Assembly (NCBI GenBank): GCA_001898505.1
Contig: MKTZ01000001.1
Span: 744,001-808,000 of the forward strand
Direction: 5' to 3'
Length of the DNA: 64,000 nucleotides
Source: Sphingobacteriales bacterium 50-39
GTDB taxonomy: Bacteria > Bacteroidota > Bacteroidia > Chitinophagales > Chitinophagaceae
The notes beneath the pieces were generated by a model. It worked only from the letters and a program-made list of their open reading frames with translations, searched no databases and was not told the DNA's origin. Shown one piece after another: positions 16,684 to 25,798 of the stretch. The position numbers were made by a program, and so were the translations under genes. Within the stretch, counting starts at the first letter, position 1, and each line of letters begins with the position of its first letter.

Positions 16684-17406
16684 TCAATGGATGTCAAGGA
16701 GGCGAGCTCCTTCCACCTGTAGGGTTTCTTTGTCCTGGAGGAATACGATGACCTTACAATCCGCGGCAGTCAGGCCGGCGGGAAGGGATAGGGTCAGAGA
16801 GCCTTTGCTCTTTGAGGAAGACTTCAGATCCCTTACTATGTTGGCATGGTGCAGCTCACGGCCTGCGTTCTCTCCATTCTTTACGTCAGTGGAGGCCTGC
16901 AGCTGTATAAGGGCCGCCTGTAATGTTGCCCGGTTTTTTCCTGTCAACGTAAAATCTATAGTGACTTTTTTGCTGTCTGTGGTATGGGCGGTGGCGTCGA
17001 TGACCGGGTTGGTGGTATGGGCCAGCTGTTCGTCGATGGCTTCCTTGAGGCGGTCCTTATCGGAACCTACCATTTGGGTCCTGCCGTTGACGACGACCTG
17101 GGGGGTATAGACGCTTTTGAGCATGAGGACCTCGCCGTATTGTCTTTGGCGTTGGGTAAAGTCGGATCGGCTGAAGGGGTCTTTCCAGCCCAGGCGATCC
17201 CAGTAATCTACGTGAAAACTAAGGATATAGACGCTGGAGGGGTAGGTCGTTGGGAGGGAGGCTACGAGTTCGTCGGCCGGGGGGCAGCTGGAGCAGCCTT
17301 CGGAGGTGAACAATTCTACCACCGCAAAACCATTATTAGTGGGGGGAATGGGTCTGCCAGAAAGGAACAGCAGTGAGAAAATGGCCAATTTTAAGTATTT
17401 TCCCAT
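16684..17406 (-). CDS. DUF1223 (thioredoxin-like fold) exported protein
   Basis: About 240 residues with a short N-terminal hydrophobic export segment (KLAIFSLLFLSGRP) and the DUF1223 core VVELFTSEGCSSCPPADE, with a CxxC pair in a thioredoxin-like position, followed by FHVDYWDRLGWKDPFS and YTPQVVVNGR. The function of the family is unknown; a periplasmic redox or metal role is often assumed. In-frame starts exist at 17472, 17424 and 17406. The two upstream ones would overlap or touch the divergent hydrolase gene starting at 17425, so 17406 was preferred. Confidence 0.85.
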   Translation of the reverse strand: MGKYLKLAIFSLLFLSGRPIPPTNNGFAVVELFTSEGCSSCPPADELVASLPTTYPSSVYILSFHVDYWDRLGWKDPFSRSDFTQRQRQYGEVLMLKSVYTPQVVVNGRTQMVGSDKDRLKEAIDEQLAHTTNPVIDATAHTTDSKKVTIDFTLTGKNRATLQAALIQLQASTDVKNGENAGRELHHANIVRDLKSSSKSKGSLTLSLPAGLTAADCKVIVFLQDKETLQVEGARLLDIH

Positions 17407-17424
17407 AAACTTTATTTTCCCCAT

Positions 17425-18696
17425 ATGAACAAGCGATTGCAGTCTTTGTTGGTGACGGTCTTGCTTTTTCAATGCATTACCGGTTTACCCCAATCAATTA
17501 CAGTTAACAACATACAAAGGAAGGATGTGGATTATGGTCGTCTGGCCCGGATCGACACACTGGTCAATTCCTATATCGACAAAGGATGGGTGCATGGGGT
17601 GGTGACGTTGGTGGTAAAGGGGGGAGAGATCGTGCAATACAAGGGGTATGGCTATGCCGATGCGGAGAGCAGGAAGCCCATGCATAAGGATGATCTTTTT
17701 CGTATTGCGTCCCAGACCAAGGCGATCGTCAGCACGGCGATCATGATCCTGTATGAGGAGGGGAAATTTACCCTGGACGAACCCATTGCGGATTTTTTAC
17801 CGGCCTGGCGGAACCCGTCCGTCCTGAATGAATTTCATGCGTCGGATACAACCTATACTACCGTGCCTGCCAAAAGAGATATCACTTTCCGGGATTTGCT
17901 GACCCATACCGGGGGGCTGGATTATTCGGGTATCGGGACCGAGAAGATGCGCGCGATCTATGCCAAGGCAGGTATACCGTCGGGGCTGGGGGTCGTGGAT
18001 CATAGTCTGCGAGATAGAATGGACGTATTGGCGAAGCTGCCTTTGGGAAGTCAGCCGGGGGAGAAGTGGACATATAGCCTCAGTATCGATGTGCTGGGGT
18101 GCCTGGTGGAGGTGATCAGCGGGAAGAACCTGGAGCAATTTTGTATGGAGCGGATCTTTCGGCCGCTGGGTATGAAGGACACGTATTTCAATGTGCCTGC
18201 GAGCAAGGCGTCACGGCTGACGATCGTATATATGGAAGACAGTCTGCATCATATTGTCCGGTGGACGAAGGATCATTTTGCCGTCGACCCTGACTACCCC
18301 CTGAAGGAGAAACATTATTTTTCGGGTGGGGCCGGTCTTACTTCGACGGCGTATGATTATGCCCTATTCCTGCAGACGATGCTGAATGGCGGCGTTTATA
18401 ATGGAGTGCGTATCCTGTCGCCCCGAACTGTGCAGATGATGACCAGCGGTCAACTCAGTTTTCTCTTTAATGGCATGGATAATTTTGGGCTGGGGTTTGG
18501 TATTACCAGCGAGCTATCCGGCGCCCGCGGGCCCCTTAATGCAGGATCTTTTTACTGGGGAGGGTTTTTTGGGACCACTTACTGGGCGGACCCCAAAGCG
18601 GGGCTGGTGTGTCTGATCATGACACAGGAGAATCCCAATAGTCATGGCGATCTGGCGGCGAAAGTGGAGCAGCTTATTTATCAGAGTTTGCGGTAG
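17425..18696 (+). CDS. Serine hydrolase of the beta-lactamase / class C esterase family
   Basis: Exported serine hydrolase of 423 residues (MEROPS S12-like fold). Seen: a signal peptide (LLVTVLLFQCITGLPQ), the SxxK nucleophile motif SQTK with Ser96 and Lys99, a Tyr217-Ser-Leu segment in the place of the YxN motif, and the C-terminal GGAGLTSTAYDYALFL segment typical of the family. Members are esterases, D-aminopeptidases or beta-lactamase relatives; the lack of Asn in the YxN position fits an esterase better than a true beta-lactamase. It is divergent from the DUF1223 gene, with at most 18 bases between start codons, so promoters must lie inside the opposing reading frames. Confidence 0.9.
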   Translation: MNKRLQSLLVTVLLFQCITGLPQSITVNNIQRKDVDYGRLARIDTLVNSYIDKGWVHGVVTLVVKGGEIVQYKGYGYADAESRKPMHKDDLFRIASQTKAIVSTAIMILYEEGKFTLDEPIADFLPAWRNPSVLNEFHASDTTYTTVPAKRDITFRDLLTHTGGLDYSGIGTEKMRAIYAKAGIPSGLGVVDHSLRDRMDVLAKLPLGSQPGEKWTYSLSIDVLGCLVEVISGKNLEQFCMERIFRPLGMKDTYFNVPASKASRLTIVYMEDSLHHIVRWTKDHFAVDPDYPLKEKHYFSGGAGLTSTAYDYALFLQTMLNGGVYNGVRILSPRTVQMMTSGQLSFLFNGMDNFGLGFGITSELSGARGPLNAGSFYWGGFFGTTYWADPKAGLVCLIMTQENPNSHGDLAAKVEQLIYQSLR

Positions 18697-18723
18697 GTGT
18701 GGGTGGGGTGAGTTTAACCTGCC

Positions 18724-20280
18724 TTAAGGCAATTGCTGGGCGCCTATATCGATCTTATTGCCGGCTATCCGCGGGTTCCCATCGATGTCCGTATTCCCAT
18801 TGACATTCGCAGCGATCACCAGCCCTGTACCCTTGGCGGGACTCCCGGCCTGTATATGCAGGTCAGGCCCGGAAGAAACATTTACAAGTAAAGGATCGAC
18901 TCCATAAAGAGCATTCGTATCTCCTCCGGAGGCGGTCTTCCAGTCGGCCAGGGTCGTAAGGGCCGGACCGTTGACATTACCCCATATCCATTGGGGGGAC
19001 CCCTTCGTATAATAGAGATTGTTGGCGAAGACATTCCCTGTCCCCGTCCCGGTATACTTATGCTGGAAGACATCCTGGTCCATGGCATAGACGAGATTAT
19101 TGGCAATGATATTGCTGTCACAGTGCTCTGTCAGCCTGATCTCGCCCTCGATCTCGCCAAATGCTCCCTGCGAATGGTTGTTATGGTAAAGCGTATTATT
19201 GACAATAGCGCAGCTCTTCGTGCCCATGCCTATAAAATTCAAATAATCCCCCATGTAAATACCCGTACGCCAGCAGTCATAGACGAAATTATTCCGTACG
19301 GTGGAGGTGAGGGTTGCATAGATCTTGCTCTCGCTGACCAGTCCGATGCCACGGTCGCAGTTATAGACCCTGTTCCGCTCTACCACAGCGCCCGCTCCTC
19401 CGCAGATATAAATGGCGATGGCTCCATAATTGCCCGCACCCCATACGGCCACACTGTTGGACATAGAGACATTGTACAGCTCATTGTCGCTGATCACCCC
19501 GTTGCGAGCATAGTTGATTGCTACATTCCCGCTGGGGTTCAGGTTGTCGCCCCCCGCAATAATGATCCCGATGTTCTCGGTATTATATATCCTATTATGA
19601 CGGATGGTAAATCCGTCCACATTCCCCGCCAGCGTAATGTTCTCGCTGGTGCCTGTTTTTGTATCGTGCACCGTGCAGTATTCGATGACCAGGTTGCTTA
19701 TCGGTGAGACATTATCAGTACCGAGCACAAAGATAGCATGCCCGCTCCTGCCATTGCTCAAGGGGCTGCTGTTCACAATATTGTATATATTACAGTTCCG
19801 GATAGTAATATCGTGCGACCTTCCGTTGATGGCAATACCCTCAGGGTCCGCGCTCCCAATGGCGGCGGATAAATTACATATATCCAGTCCGTCCAGCACG
19901 ATATACCGCATGCTGCGCATGGTCAACAGCGCACTCCATCCCGACACGGTGACGTTGCTCCCATCGATGACGGGCCGTTCGCCAGGATAAGCCTTGAGGG
20001 TAACATTCCTGCCCATCATACCCCCGGTGGGGAAATCTATTTGTTCGTAGTAAGTCCCACCCCGTACTACCACCGTATCGCCCGGAATGACGAGGCCCAG
20101 AGCCTTGCCGATGGACCGCAATGGTTTGTCCACGGACCCGGTATTGCCGTCGTTCCCTTTAGCCGACACGTAATAGACATGCACGGCCGGAGCGCCGCCA
20201 TTAGGATCACCGCCTCCGGAGCTTTTGGAACAATCCATAAAAATCAGGGAGCATAGCAGGGTCAGTAAATAGATCTTCAT
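18724..20280 (-). CDS. Right-handed parallel beta-helix lipoprotein (pectate-lyase-like fold)
   Basis: About 518 residues. Seen: a lipoprotein signal ending in FMDCSKSSGGG, the DUF1565-type start VYYVSAKGNDGNTGSVDKP, and then many short repeats of beta-helix coils (for example ITIRNCNIYNIV, LVIEYCTVHDT, FTIRHNRIYNTENIGI and NNTLYHNN). This fold is found in polysaccharide lyases such as PL9-like enzymes and in glycan-binding proteins. I see no decisive catalytic motif, so a lyase activity is only possible. The ATG at 20280 gives the shorter, more usual signal; 20289 is the alternative. Confidence 0.82.
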   Translation of the reverse strand: MKIYLLTLLCSLIFMDCSKSSGGGDPNGGAPAVHVYYVSAKGNDGNTGSVDKPLRSIGKALGLVIPGDTVVVRGGTYYEQIDFPTGGMMGRNVTLKAYPGERPVIDGSNVTVSGWSALLTMRSMRYIVLDGLDICNLSAAIGSADPEGIAINGRSHDITIRNCNIYNIVNSSPLSNGRSGHAIFVLGTDNVSPISNLVIEYCTVHDTKTGTSENITLAGNVDGFTIRHNRIYNTENIGIIIAGGDNLNPSGNVAINYARNGVISDNELYNVSMSNSVAVWGAGNYGAIAIYICGGAGAVVERNRVYNCDRGIGLVSESKIYATLTSTVRNNFVYDCWRTGIYMGDYLNFIGMGTKSCAIVNNTLYHNNHSQGAFGEIEGEIRLTEHCDSNIIANNLVYAMDQDVFQHKYTGTGTGNVFANNLYYTKGSPQWIWGNVNGPALTTLADWKTASGGDTNALYGVDPLLVNVSSGPDLHIQAGSPAKGTGLVIAANVNGNTDIDGNPRIAGNKIDIGAQQLP

Positions 20281-20376
20281 TGAATACACCTTTTCTTGTA
20301 ATACTACACCGCCGGACCAAAACGGGTGAATGGGTTGTAGTAGTTTTTTAAAAGCCTGTAAATGTATTTAAAGTAA

Positions 20377-20409
20377 TTGTTAGTTTATCTGATAAAGACA
20401 TTATATTTG
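20377..20409 (+). promoter_or_regulatory. Putative Bacteroidota-type promoter of PUL A sigma gene
   Basis: TATATTTG at 20402-20409 matches TAnnTTTG exactly, and TTG at 20377-20379 lies 22 bases upstream, slightly wide for a -33 element. The sigma gene start is at 20463, leaving a leader of about 45 bases. Confidence 0.5.
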
Positions 20410-20462
20410 AAAATAACTTCAGGTGTACAGGTACTTTGATTAGTAATTATCCCTTTTGATCT

Positions 20463-21005
20463 ATGTCGCAGCAGGATGCCTCCATAATCGAGCGGTTAAA
20501 GAACGATGACCTGGCTGCCTTTGATGAATTGTACCTGAAATACTTCAAACTGCTTTGTGCCAGCGCTTATTTCTTCCTTAAAAATGACAACGATGCAAAA
20601 GATATCGTGCAGAATTTATTCATGGATATATGGGATAAAAAGCTGTATCGGCATTTTCACAACGATGTAAAAGGCTACCTTTTTCTGGCAGTAAAAAACC
20701 GCTGTCTGAATTTTATCAAAAAACAAAAAGTACAAGAGGTGAGAGGTCAGGGGCTTAACCTGTTTTATGACACGAATGGGGACGAGGCGGCAAGGGAAGA
20801 AGAGCAAGTCGGGCTCCAGGAAAAGTTACAGGGGCTCCTGTCCAAAATGAAAGGACAGAAAAAGTCAGCGATCACTATGGTATATTTCAATGATAAGAAA
20901 TACAGTGAAGCCGCCGAGGGAATGGGCATTGGGGTTAATTCCTTAAAGACACACCTGAAAGCAGCATTAAAAAAGCTGCGGGAAGGGATGAAAACTAAAA
21001 AATAA
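20463..21005 (+). CDS. ECF sigma-70 factor of PUL A
   Basis: Extracytoplasmic-function sigma factor of 180 residues. Seen: sigma region 2 (about 20-90, FDELYLKYFKLLCASAYFF and DAKDIVQNLFMDIWDKK) and sigma region 4 (about 125-175) with helix-turn-helix YSEAAEGMGIGVNSLKTHLK. It begins the first PUL and is followed 37 bases later by a FecR anti-sigma gene and a STN-containing SusC, so it is expected to be released when the SusC/FecR relay senses the substrate and to activate this PUL. Confidence 0.93.
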   Translation: MSQQDASIIERLKNDDLAAFDELYLKYFKLLCASAYFFLKNDNDAKDIVQNLFMDIWDKKLYRHFHNDVKGYLFLAVKNRCLNFIKKQKVQEVRGQGLNLFYDTNGDEAAREEEQVGLQEKLQGLLSKMKGQKKSAITMVYFNDKKYSEAAEGMGIGVNSLKTHLKAALKKLREGMKTKK

Positions 21006-21042
21006 TTAACCTGATTTTGATTTATACTGTATCTAAATTATA

Positions 21043-22194
21043 ATGGCAACCGATTACGACATATTACACAGGCTTTACATAGAAAGGTTGACCGGGACGA
21101 TCAGTCCCGAAGACAGGGCTTTGCTCAAAAGCAGGCTGGAAGACGATCTACAGGCGAAAAAAATATGGGAAGAATTGCAGGCGGAAGGCAATGATAGTGA
21201 TATTCAGCAATTCCTTGATAGTCTTCGGCCGGAGGAAGAGTTGACCCGGCTAAAGGGCGCCTTTTTAAGAGTACCCGGTAAAAAGGCAGCTGTCCGCCTT
21301 ATGACCCGATATGCAGCGGCTGCAGCAATATTGATCCTGCTGATGGCCGGCGCATGGTGGATATGGTTCAAAAACAGGAAGATAACCGATAATCAGGCTA
21401 TTGCCTCTCTGATAAAACAGAATAAAAGCACCGTGCACCTTCAGATAGGTACGGGACAGGTCATCGACTTGCAGGATAAAAGAAAAGAGGCGCAGCTTAA
21501 AGTAGGTGCAACAACCCTTTCTATCGATAGCAATAAACTAAGCTTCAGCTCGGCAGATACCGCGCTCAACCTGCTTTCCATTCCACAGGGAGAAAGTTAC
21601 GCCATCACGCTGGCCGATGGCAGTTCTGTTCTATTAAATGCGGATTCCAGGCTGAGGTTCCCCTTCCGATTTACACAGTCCACGAGAGAGGTATATCTTG
21701 AAGGGGAAGCCTATTTTAAGGTGGCAAAGGATGACAAACATCCCTTTATTGTCCATACCCCGTTGACAAAGGTAGAAGTGATGGGTACTGAATTCGATAT
21801 CAATACTTATAAAAAAGGCGTTGTTTCAACAGCGCTGATAGAAGGGAAAGTGCGTACAGCCCAACCAGATGGCGGACTTGAAAAAACACTCCTTCCGGGC
21901 CAGGCTGCCCTGTATAACATTACTGAAGGCTTCAATATCGAGCCAATCGACAGGGACGATGTGCTTGCCTGGATGAAAGGCGTATATTATTTCCACGATC
22001 TGTCATTCGACGATCTGGCCGGTGCGATATCCCGGATATATGGCGTTGCGATCACTTTCGACAATACATCGATAGGGAACAGGTCTGTATCGGGCGTTAT
22101 GGATAAAAATAACCTCCCTGAATTATTGGAAGACCTGAGATCCACTGCAGGAATAAAATATTACTATTCCGGCAAAACGCTGCACATCTATTAA
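21043..22194 (+). CDS. FecR-family anti-sigma factor of PUL A
   Basis: Inner-membrane anti-sigma regulator of 383 residues. Seen: a cytoplasmic N-terminal part (about 1-85) that should hold the sigma factor, one membrane helix (RYAAAAAILILLMAGAWWIW), a periplasmic FecR domain with SYAITLADGSSVLLNADSRL and REVYLEGEAYFKVAKD, and a C-terminal DUF4974-type domain (from about residue 310, YYFHDLSFDDLAGAISRIYG) that should contact the STN domain of SusC. It lies between the sigma gene and susC. Confidence 0.93.
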   Translation: MATDYDILHRLYIERLTGTISPEDRALLKSRLEDDLQAKKIWEELQAEGNDSDIQQFLDSLRPEEELTRLKGAFLRVPGKKAAVRLMTRYAAAAAILILLMAGAWWIWFKNRKITDNQAIASLIKQNKSTVHLQIGTGQVIDLQDKRKEAQLKVGATTLSIDSNKLSFSSADTALNLLSIPQGESYAITLADGSSVLLNADSRLRFPFRFTQSTREVYLEGEAYFKVAKDDKHPFIVHTPLTKVEVMGTEFDINTYKKGVVSTALIEGKVRTAQPDGGLEKTLLPGQAALYNITEGFNIEPIDRDDVLAWMKGVYYFHDLSFDDLAGAISRIYGVAITFDNTSIGNRSVSGVMDKNNLPELLEDLRSTAGIKYYYSGKTLHIY

Positions 22195-22332
22195 CTGTCT
22201 CATTGATCTCTCACCTGACAAGGTTCAGCTATTTTTTCAAAAATCTTTCCTTTCCTGTTCACCCCTTTTAACCATCCTGTTGTGTTTACTACGTAAAAGC
22301 TTGTCATTCCCGAAAAATCAGGTTAACTTCTT

Positions 22333-25300
22333 ATGATTAGAAATTGTCACCAAAACTATGCTTCCCGCAACGGGATATTGAAACTATTTTCCATCTGCTG
22401 CCTGCTACTGTTCATTGCCGGCAGTGCTAACGCCCAAAATAACGTCGAACCGCCAGGCGTTACGCTCCATCTTAACAACGCGTCCTTTTTCCAGGTATTC
22501 AAGTCCATCAAAAAACAGACAGGTTATGTTTTCTTTTACAGCAACCAACTGTTGGACGATAAGGAAAAAATAAGCCTTAGCTTTCAGAAGGCCAGGCTGG
22601 AGGAAGTATTGGATTACTTATTCCAGAACAGGAATATCTCCTACCAGGTCCGCGGGCAGAAGATACTTTTGAGTGAGAAAAAGACTGAACCCGCCAAGCC
22701 GCTGGACAAGTCAGTTAAACCTTTATCCATCCGGACAGATACTGTCCCAGGCATTGTAGTCAAAGGGGCGGTGATGGACGTGGATGGCAAGCCGCTGTCG
22801 GGTGTATCGGTGGTCCCCAAAAGCCAGCCGGGGAAGGGGGTGGTAACGGATGATTTTGGTTCTTTCACCATTGAGACCATGCCGGGAGAGATACTCGCTG
22901 TATCCATGGCGGGGATGAATTCCCAGGAAGTGGCCGCACAACAACGTGGGATATTGAAGATAACGCTTACCGTCCGACAGGATGCCATCAAAGAAGTGGT
23001 CGTAACGGCCTATGGGAAGCAGTCGAAGATCACTGTCACCGGCGCCGTCTCATCTGTCAACATGAGCGATATGCACACAGCCGTGCCCAACCTTACCAAT
23101 GCACTGGCAGGGAAGGTGGCAGGTGTTATCTCCGTCCAGTCCAGCGGCGAGCCGGGATATGATAACTCCACATTTACCATTCGCGGCATTGGCAGTTTCA
23201 CCGGCAATAATTCGCCCTTGATCATCGTGGACGGGGTACAGCGTGAAGACGTGAACAGTACCTACGGCGGCGCATTTAATAATATAGACCCGGAAGATGT
23301 ATCCAGCATCACGCTGCTCAAAGATGCTTCTGCTACGGCTATGTACGGTGCTAAGGGAGCCAACGGTGTATTGATCATTACTACCAAAAGAGGCGTTGCC
23401 GGAAAACCCAGAATATCCCTAAAGGCAGAATCCGGTATCACCGGTTTTGCCAAAAAGCCCGAAATGCTGGACGGGGTAAGCTATATGCAGCTGTATAATG
23501 AGGCCCGCAAGAACATGGGGCTTACCGACCTCTATTCGCAGGACCAGATAAAAAAGACCGCCAGCGGACTGGACCCAGACCTTTACCCCAACGTCAACTG
23601 GATGAATGAAGTCTATAAGGACCATTCCATGCTCGACAATGTGAATCTCAACGTCACCGGCGGCGGAGATAATGTGCGCTATTTTGTGTCCGGCTCTTTT
23701 TATGATCAGGAGGGGCCTTACAAGGTTCAGCGTTTGAATAATTACAACCCCAACCTTTCTTTCAAACGCTATGATTTCAGGACCAACCTGGACATCAACC
23801 TCACCCGCACCACCCTCATGCAGCTCAACCTGGATGCGATGCTGGTAAATGAAAGATTCCCGGGTATCTCAGCTGGTAATATCTGGTACCTGACCTATGC
23901 CACCACTCCTGTAGCTTTCCCTGCCCGCTACTCTGACGGCAAATGGGCGGGGCCGTCCAGCAGCGCCGGCGGCAGCAACCCCTTGAATGAAGTGCAAAAC
24001 GACGGCTATGCTATGGAGTTCCATCCCTCACTGCAATCCGTAATGACCCTTGTGCAAAAGCTGGATGTCCTGACCAAGGGCCTTTCGGCCTATGCCCGCT
24101 TCTCCTTTGACAGCTATGGGGAATTTGACAACCGCCGCACGGGGGTCAGTGATCTGTACTTTGCCACTGGAAGGGATGAAAATGGGGATTTGGTGTATAC
24201 GCACAGCAGGAATGGCCAGCAATTCTTAGGCTATGCACAAAGCTCCACGGGCGAACGTACCATGTACCTGGAAGCCAACGTCAATTACGACAGGGCGTTT
24301 GGGCCGCACAGGCTGGGCGCTATGGCGCTGTATAATGTACGCAACCGCCTGACCAGCACTGCCGGAGATGCCATCAGCTCCATTCCTTACAGGAACCAAA
24401 GCCTGGCAGGACGCTTCAATTATGGTTACATGGATAAGTACCTCCTGGAATTGAATGCCGGCTATACAGGGTCTGAGAATTTTCAGCCGGGACGGCGATT
24501 CGGGTTCTTTCCTTCGGTGTCTGCCGGATGGGTGATATCCAGGGAAAATTTTTTTGACAGAGCTGCTGGAAAGATATCATTGTTGAAGCTCAGGGGCTCG
24601 TATGGCGTTGTGGGAAATGATAATGTTTGGTCCGGAGCGCGTTTCCCCTACCTGACACAAATCGGCGGTGGCGGCTCCGCGGGTTTTGGGTTGAACGGCG
24701 GCTCGGCGGGCGGCATTACGGAAAATATCATTGGCATCCAGAACCTGACCTGGGAACGTTCTTACAAGTCAGACATAGGAATTGAGATCGGCCTGTTCAA
24801 AAAGTTGAGCATAACAGCCGATTATTATATAGACCACCGGAAAAATATACTGGTGCAGCGCGGGACCGTGGCAGGCATAGCAGGGTACAACGGCTCCCAG
24901 ATATACGCCAATCTTGGCGAGGCAAGGAATAAAGGGGTTGACGGCAACATAGAATACAATGACCAGTTTGGCAAAGTAGGGCTGCGCCTGTTTGGAAACC
25001 TTACCTATGCCATCAATAAGATAGTATTCCAGGACGAGCCTTCCAAGAAATATGCTTACCAGAGAGGAACGGGCCATATGTATGGAGAGTTCACGGGCTA
25101 CATCGCGGACGGTTTGTTTGTCGATCAAAATGATATTGACAAACGGCCTGCCCAGAATTTGGGTGTGGTGGCGCCGGGAGACGTCCGGTATAAAGATCTG
25201 AGCGGCGACAATGTGGTGGATGCGGCCGACTGGACCTACCTGGGCAAATCCTGGTTCCCTAAATGGTTATATGGCGCCGGCTTTACCGTGAGCTATCATA

Positions 25301-25776
25301 ATTTCGACCTCTCGTCCCTGTTCCAGGGCATCTCGGATGTGGGCATTATGACCAACGGGGCCACGATCAGCGGTCCGGGCGCTTCCGGAGCGGGGGTAAT
25401 CCCTTTCTCCGGTATGGGACAATACGCCAATAACTCTCTAACGGTGATTAAAGACAGGTGGACGGTAGATAACCCCAGACAGAATGCGGCCTACCCCCGG
25501 CTGACCGTAGCAAGCCTGCTGGACAATAATTACCTTGCCAGCTCCCGCTGGTTGAAGGACGGCTCTTATCTCCGGCTGAAGCAGGTGTCGCTCGGCTATA
25601 CTATCTCTTCCGATAAAATGAAACGGACAGGCATCGGCTCCCTCTATGTATATGTGGCCGGCCAGAACCTGCTCACATTTTCCCAGTTCAAATTATGGGA
25701 CCCGGAATTGGGATCAAATGGCGCTAAATACCCGATCACACGCATGGGTACGGTTGGGGTCAGGGCATTGTTTTAA
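22333..25776 (+). CDS. SusC-type TonB-dependent transporter with STN domain, PUL A
   Basis: Outer-membrane glycan importer of 1,147 residues. Seen: a signal peptide (LFSICCLLLFIAGSANAQ), an STN signalling domain (about 43-115), a carboxypeptidase-regulatory-like domain (about 140-220), the TonB-box-like KEVVVTAYGKQ, a plug with DVSSITLLKDASATAMYG, and a barrel ending TRMGTVGVRALF. The STN domain relays substrate occupancy to FecR. It is strongly similar to the SusC of PUL B (34496-37951), sharing many long identical stretches through plug and barrel, so the two are recent paralogs. The last aromatic residue is the expected C-terminal Phe. Confidence 0.95.
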   Translation: MIRNCHQNYASRNGILKLFSICCLLLFIAGSANAQNNVEPPGVTLHLNNASFFQVFKSIKKQTGYVFFYSNQLLDDKEKISLSFQKARLEEVLDYLFQNRNISYQVRGQKILLSEKKTEPAKPLDKSVKPLSIRTDTVPGIVVKGAVMDVDGKPLSGVSVVPKSQPGKGVVTDDFGSFTIETMPGEILAVSMAGMNSQEVAAQQRGILKITLTVRQDAIKEVVVTAYGKQSKITVTGAVSSVNMSDMHTAVPNLTNALAGKVAGVISVQSSGEPGYDNSTFTIRGIGSFTGNNSPLIIVDGVQREDVNSTYGGAFNNIDPEDVSSITLLKDASATAMYGAKGANGVLIITTKRGVAGKPRISLKAESGITGFAKKPEMLDGVSYMQLYNEARKNMGLTDLYSQDQIKKTASGLDPDLYPNVNWMNEVYKDHSMLDNVNLNVTGGGDNVRYFVSGSFYDQEGPYKVQRLNNYNPNLSFKRYDFRTNLDINLTRTTLMQLNLDAMLVNERFPGISAGNIWYLTYATTPVAFPARYSDGKWAGPSSSAGGSNPLNEVQNDGYAMEFHPSLQSVMTLVQKLDVLTKGLSAYARFSFDSYGEFDNRRTGVSDLYFATGRDENGDLVYTHSRNGQQFLGYAQSSTGERTMYLEANVNYDRAFGPHRLGAMALYNVRNRLTSTAGDAISSIPYRNQSLAGRFNYGYMDKYLLELNAGYTGSENFQPGRRFGFFPSVSAGWVISRENFFDRAAGKISLLKLRGSYGVVGNDNVWSGARFPYLTQIGGGGSAGFGLNGGSAGGITENIIGIQNLTWERSYKSDIGIEIGLFKKLSITADYYIDHRKNILVQRGTVAGIAGYNGSQIYANLGEARNKGVDGNIEYNDQFGKVGLRLFGNLTYAINKIVFQDEPSKKYAYQRGTGHMYGEFTGYIADGLFVDQNDIDKRPAQNLGVVAPGDVRYKDLSGDNVVDAADWTYLGKSWFPKWLYGAGFTVSYHNFDLSSLFQGISDVGIMTNGATISGPGASGAGVIPFSGMGQYANNSLTVIKDRWTVDNPRQNAAYPRLTVASLLDNNYLASSRWLKDGSYLRLKQVSLGYTISSDKMKRTGIGSLYVYVAGQNLLTFSQFKLWDPELGSNGAKYPITRMGTVGVRALF

Positions 25777-25798
25777 ATCACACTTAATATACTATAAA

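Noticed and set aside
18720-18731. Palindrome TGCCTTAAGGCA between convergent genes
   Set aside because: It overlaps the stop codon of the beta-helix gene, has no loop for a hairpin and no T-run; likely chance.
20302-20342. TACTACA/TGTAGTA repeat followed by a T-run in the divergent gap before the PUL A sigma gene
   Set aside because: The spacer of 27 bases is long, and no plus-strand gene lies upstream for it to terminate; kept only as a weak note.
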